From the NCBI GenBank assembly GCA_002694095.1, contig NZLD01000042.1, positions 5,120-12,157 of the forward strand: a stretch of DNA of 7,038 nt, in the 5' to 3' direction. Below the pieces are notes generated by a model. The model worked only from the letters and a program-made list of their open reading frames with translations, was not told where the DNA came from and searched no databases. The first letter of the stretch is position 1. The number at the start of each line of letters is the position of its first letter. Made by a program: the position numbers and the translations under genes. This document shows positions 6,640 through 7,038 of this stretch, one piece after another. Source of the stretch: Micrococcales bacterium. Lineage in GTDB: Bacteria; Actinomycetota; Actinomycetes; S36-B12.

Positions 6640-6921
6640 GTGTTCGGTCTCGTGACTTCGGATGCCCCCACCCAGCCACGGACGCACCTGGTGTGGTCAA
6701 TCGTCGCGGCCGCCCTGTTCTTCTTGCCCCTGGGTCTGATTGCGGTGGTGTTCAGCTGGCGGACCGGCGTGTGGAAGCGGCGTGACGATCTCGCCCGAGC
6801 TCGCAGGAACTCACGGCTCGCCCTCATCTTCATCATCGTGACGATCATCGTGGGCGTGCTGGTCTATGGAGGGCTCCTCGGCGCGCTCCTGACCCTCGGC
6901 GCATTCAGTTCCCCGCAGTAG
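6640..6921 (+). CDS. Small two-helix membrane protein, CD225/dispanin-like
   Basis: About 93 residues from the GTG at 6640. A short polar N-terminus ([10 protein letters not shown]) is followed by a hydrophobic helix containing [20 protein letters not shown], a basic loop with [20 protein letters not shown], and a second helix rich in Ile, Val and Leu ([19 protein letters not shown]). The pattern (L/V)WSI...LPLG..A.V.S......GD/DD...A...S..A is that of bacterial CD225/dispanin proteins (interferon-induced transmembrane protein family), whose bacterial function is unknown. Start choice: the frame is open after a TAG at 6601, and possible starts are TTG 6607, GTG 6628, GTG 6640 and GTG 6652. GTG 6640 has AGGGG 4 bases upstream, while 6652 ([15 protein letters not shown]) gives the most typical N-terminus. 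The stop lies 10 bases before guaA, which suggests a shared transcript. Confidence 0.72.
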
Positions 6922-6931
6922 GCTCCGCGGA

Positions 6932-7038
6932 GTGGAGCAGTCGCGTCGCACGGAATCGCTCGGAGCCCGTCCCGTTCTCGTGGTGGATTTCGGCGCCCAG
7001 TACGCGCAGTTGATTGCGCGGAGGGTTCGCGAGGCCCA
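6932..7038 (+). CDS. guaA: GMP synthase (glutamine-hydrolysing), N-terminus only
   Basis: The first 35 complete codons of GMP synthase, which aminates XMP to GMP with glutamine as nitrogen donor; the gene runs off the right edge. After a short variable leader the sequence reads [22 protein letters not shown], the start of the class I glutamine amidotransferase domain, identical in pattern to mycobacterial GuaA. The GTG at 6932 is the only plausible start: the frame is closed by a TGA at 6890-6892 and has no ATG, GTG or TTG between. The ribosome binding site is weak: AGTAGG at 6917-6922, 9 bases upstream and overlapping the dispanin stop. A 10-base palindrome CTCCGCGGAG (6923-6932) reaches the first base of the start codon. 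Confidence 0.93.

Noticed and set aside
6371..6848. Open frames crossing the hexanucleotide repeat on both strands, with Gly-Met/Gly-Ile, Met-Pro or Ala-Tyr/Ala-His runs
   Set aside because: The repeat simply lacks stops in most frames. The flanking residues have no recognisable domain and the frames overlap the well-supported dispanin gene or run antisense to it.
1..7038. CRISPR array, tRNA, rRNA, insertion sequence or phage integrase
   Set aside because: No spaced direct repeats, RNA gene signatures, transposase motifs or terminal inverted repeats were found. The only tandem repeat is the hexanucleotide tract.

Overview
The window looks like chromosomal DNA from a high-GC actinobacterium, most likely of the Mycobacteriales (Mycobacterium/Gordonia/Rhodococcus/Nocardia relatives). 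The reasons are GC-rich coding sequence, GTG starts, and proteins closest in recalled sequence to mycobacterial GabD2, ChoD and GuaA. The genus cannot be fixed from the sequence alone.

Layout. (1) Positions 1-2486, plus strand: the C-terminal half of a succinate-semialdehyde dehydrogenase (gabD2 type, cut by the left edge) is followed after 8 bp by a complete GMC-family flavoprotein of the ChoD 'cholesterol oxidase' type. The ribosome binding site of the second gene is built on the stop codon of the first, so they read as one operon. (2) Positions 2487-2590: a short convergent gap with a strong 12-bp hairpin that has a UUCG loop on the minus strand. (3) Positions 2591-6281, minus strand: a tight three-gene operon in transcription order small, large, medium, encoding a molybdenum hydroxylase of the carbon monoxide dehydrogenase/xanthine oxidase family (CoxS with two [2Fe-2S] clusters, CoxL with molybdopterin cytosine dinucleotide, CoxM with FAD). 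The active-site loop AYRGAGR and the S-L-M order mark it as the 'form II' type, whose natural substrate is not settled. It should not be taken as a proven CO oxidiser. (4) Positions 6282-6639: a divergent intergenic region of about 358 bp with two adjacent inverted repeats near coxS and, further away, a ten-copy hexanucleotide repeat (RGGCAT) whose first four units make a perfect G3N3 quadruplex motif. (5) Positions 6640-6921, plus strand: a small two-helix membrane protein of the CD225/dispanin type. (6) Positions 6932 to the right edge, plus strand: the first residues of GMP synthase (guaA), 10 bp downstream.

How it fits together. In mycobacteria choD lies in the purine-gene neighbourhood of guaB2, guaB3 and guaA. 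Here the choD side and guaA flank a cox operon in the opposite orientation, which looks like an accessory block in a conserved housekeeping locus. No cox maturation, transport or regulator gene is in the window. The three Cox subunits should form one electron path: substrate to Mo centre (CoxL), two FeS clusters (CoxS), FAD (CoxM). The points most worth a second look are the hexanucleotide/G-quadruplex tract ahead of dispanin-guaA, the form II hydroxylase of unknown substrate, and a ferredoxin-like four-cysteine motif inside the ChoD-type flavoprotein.
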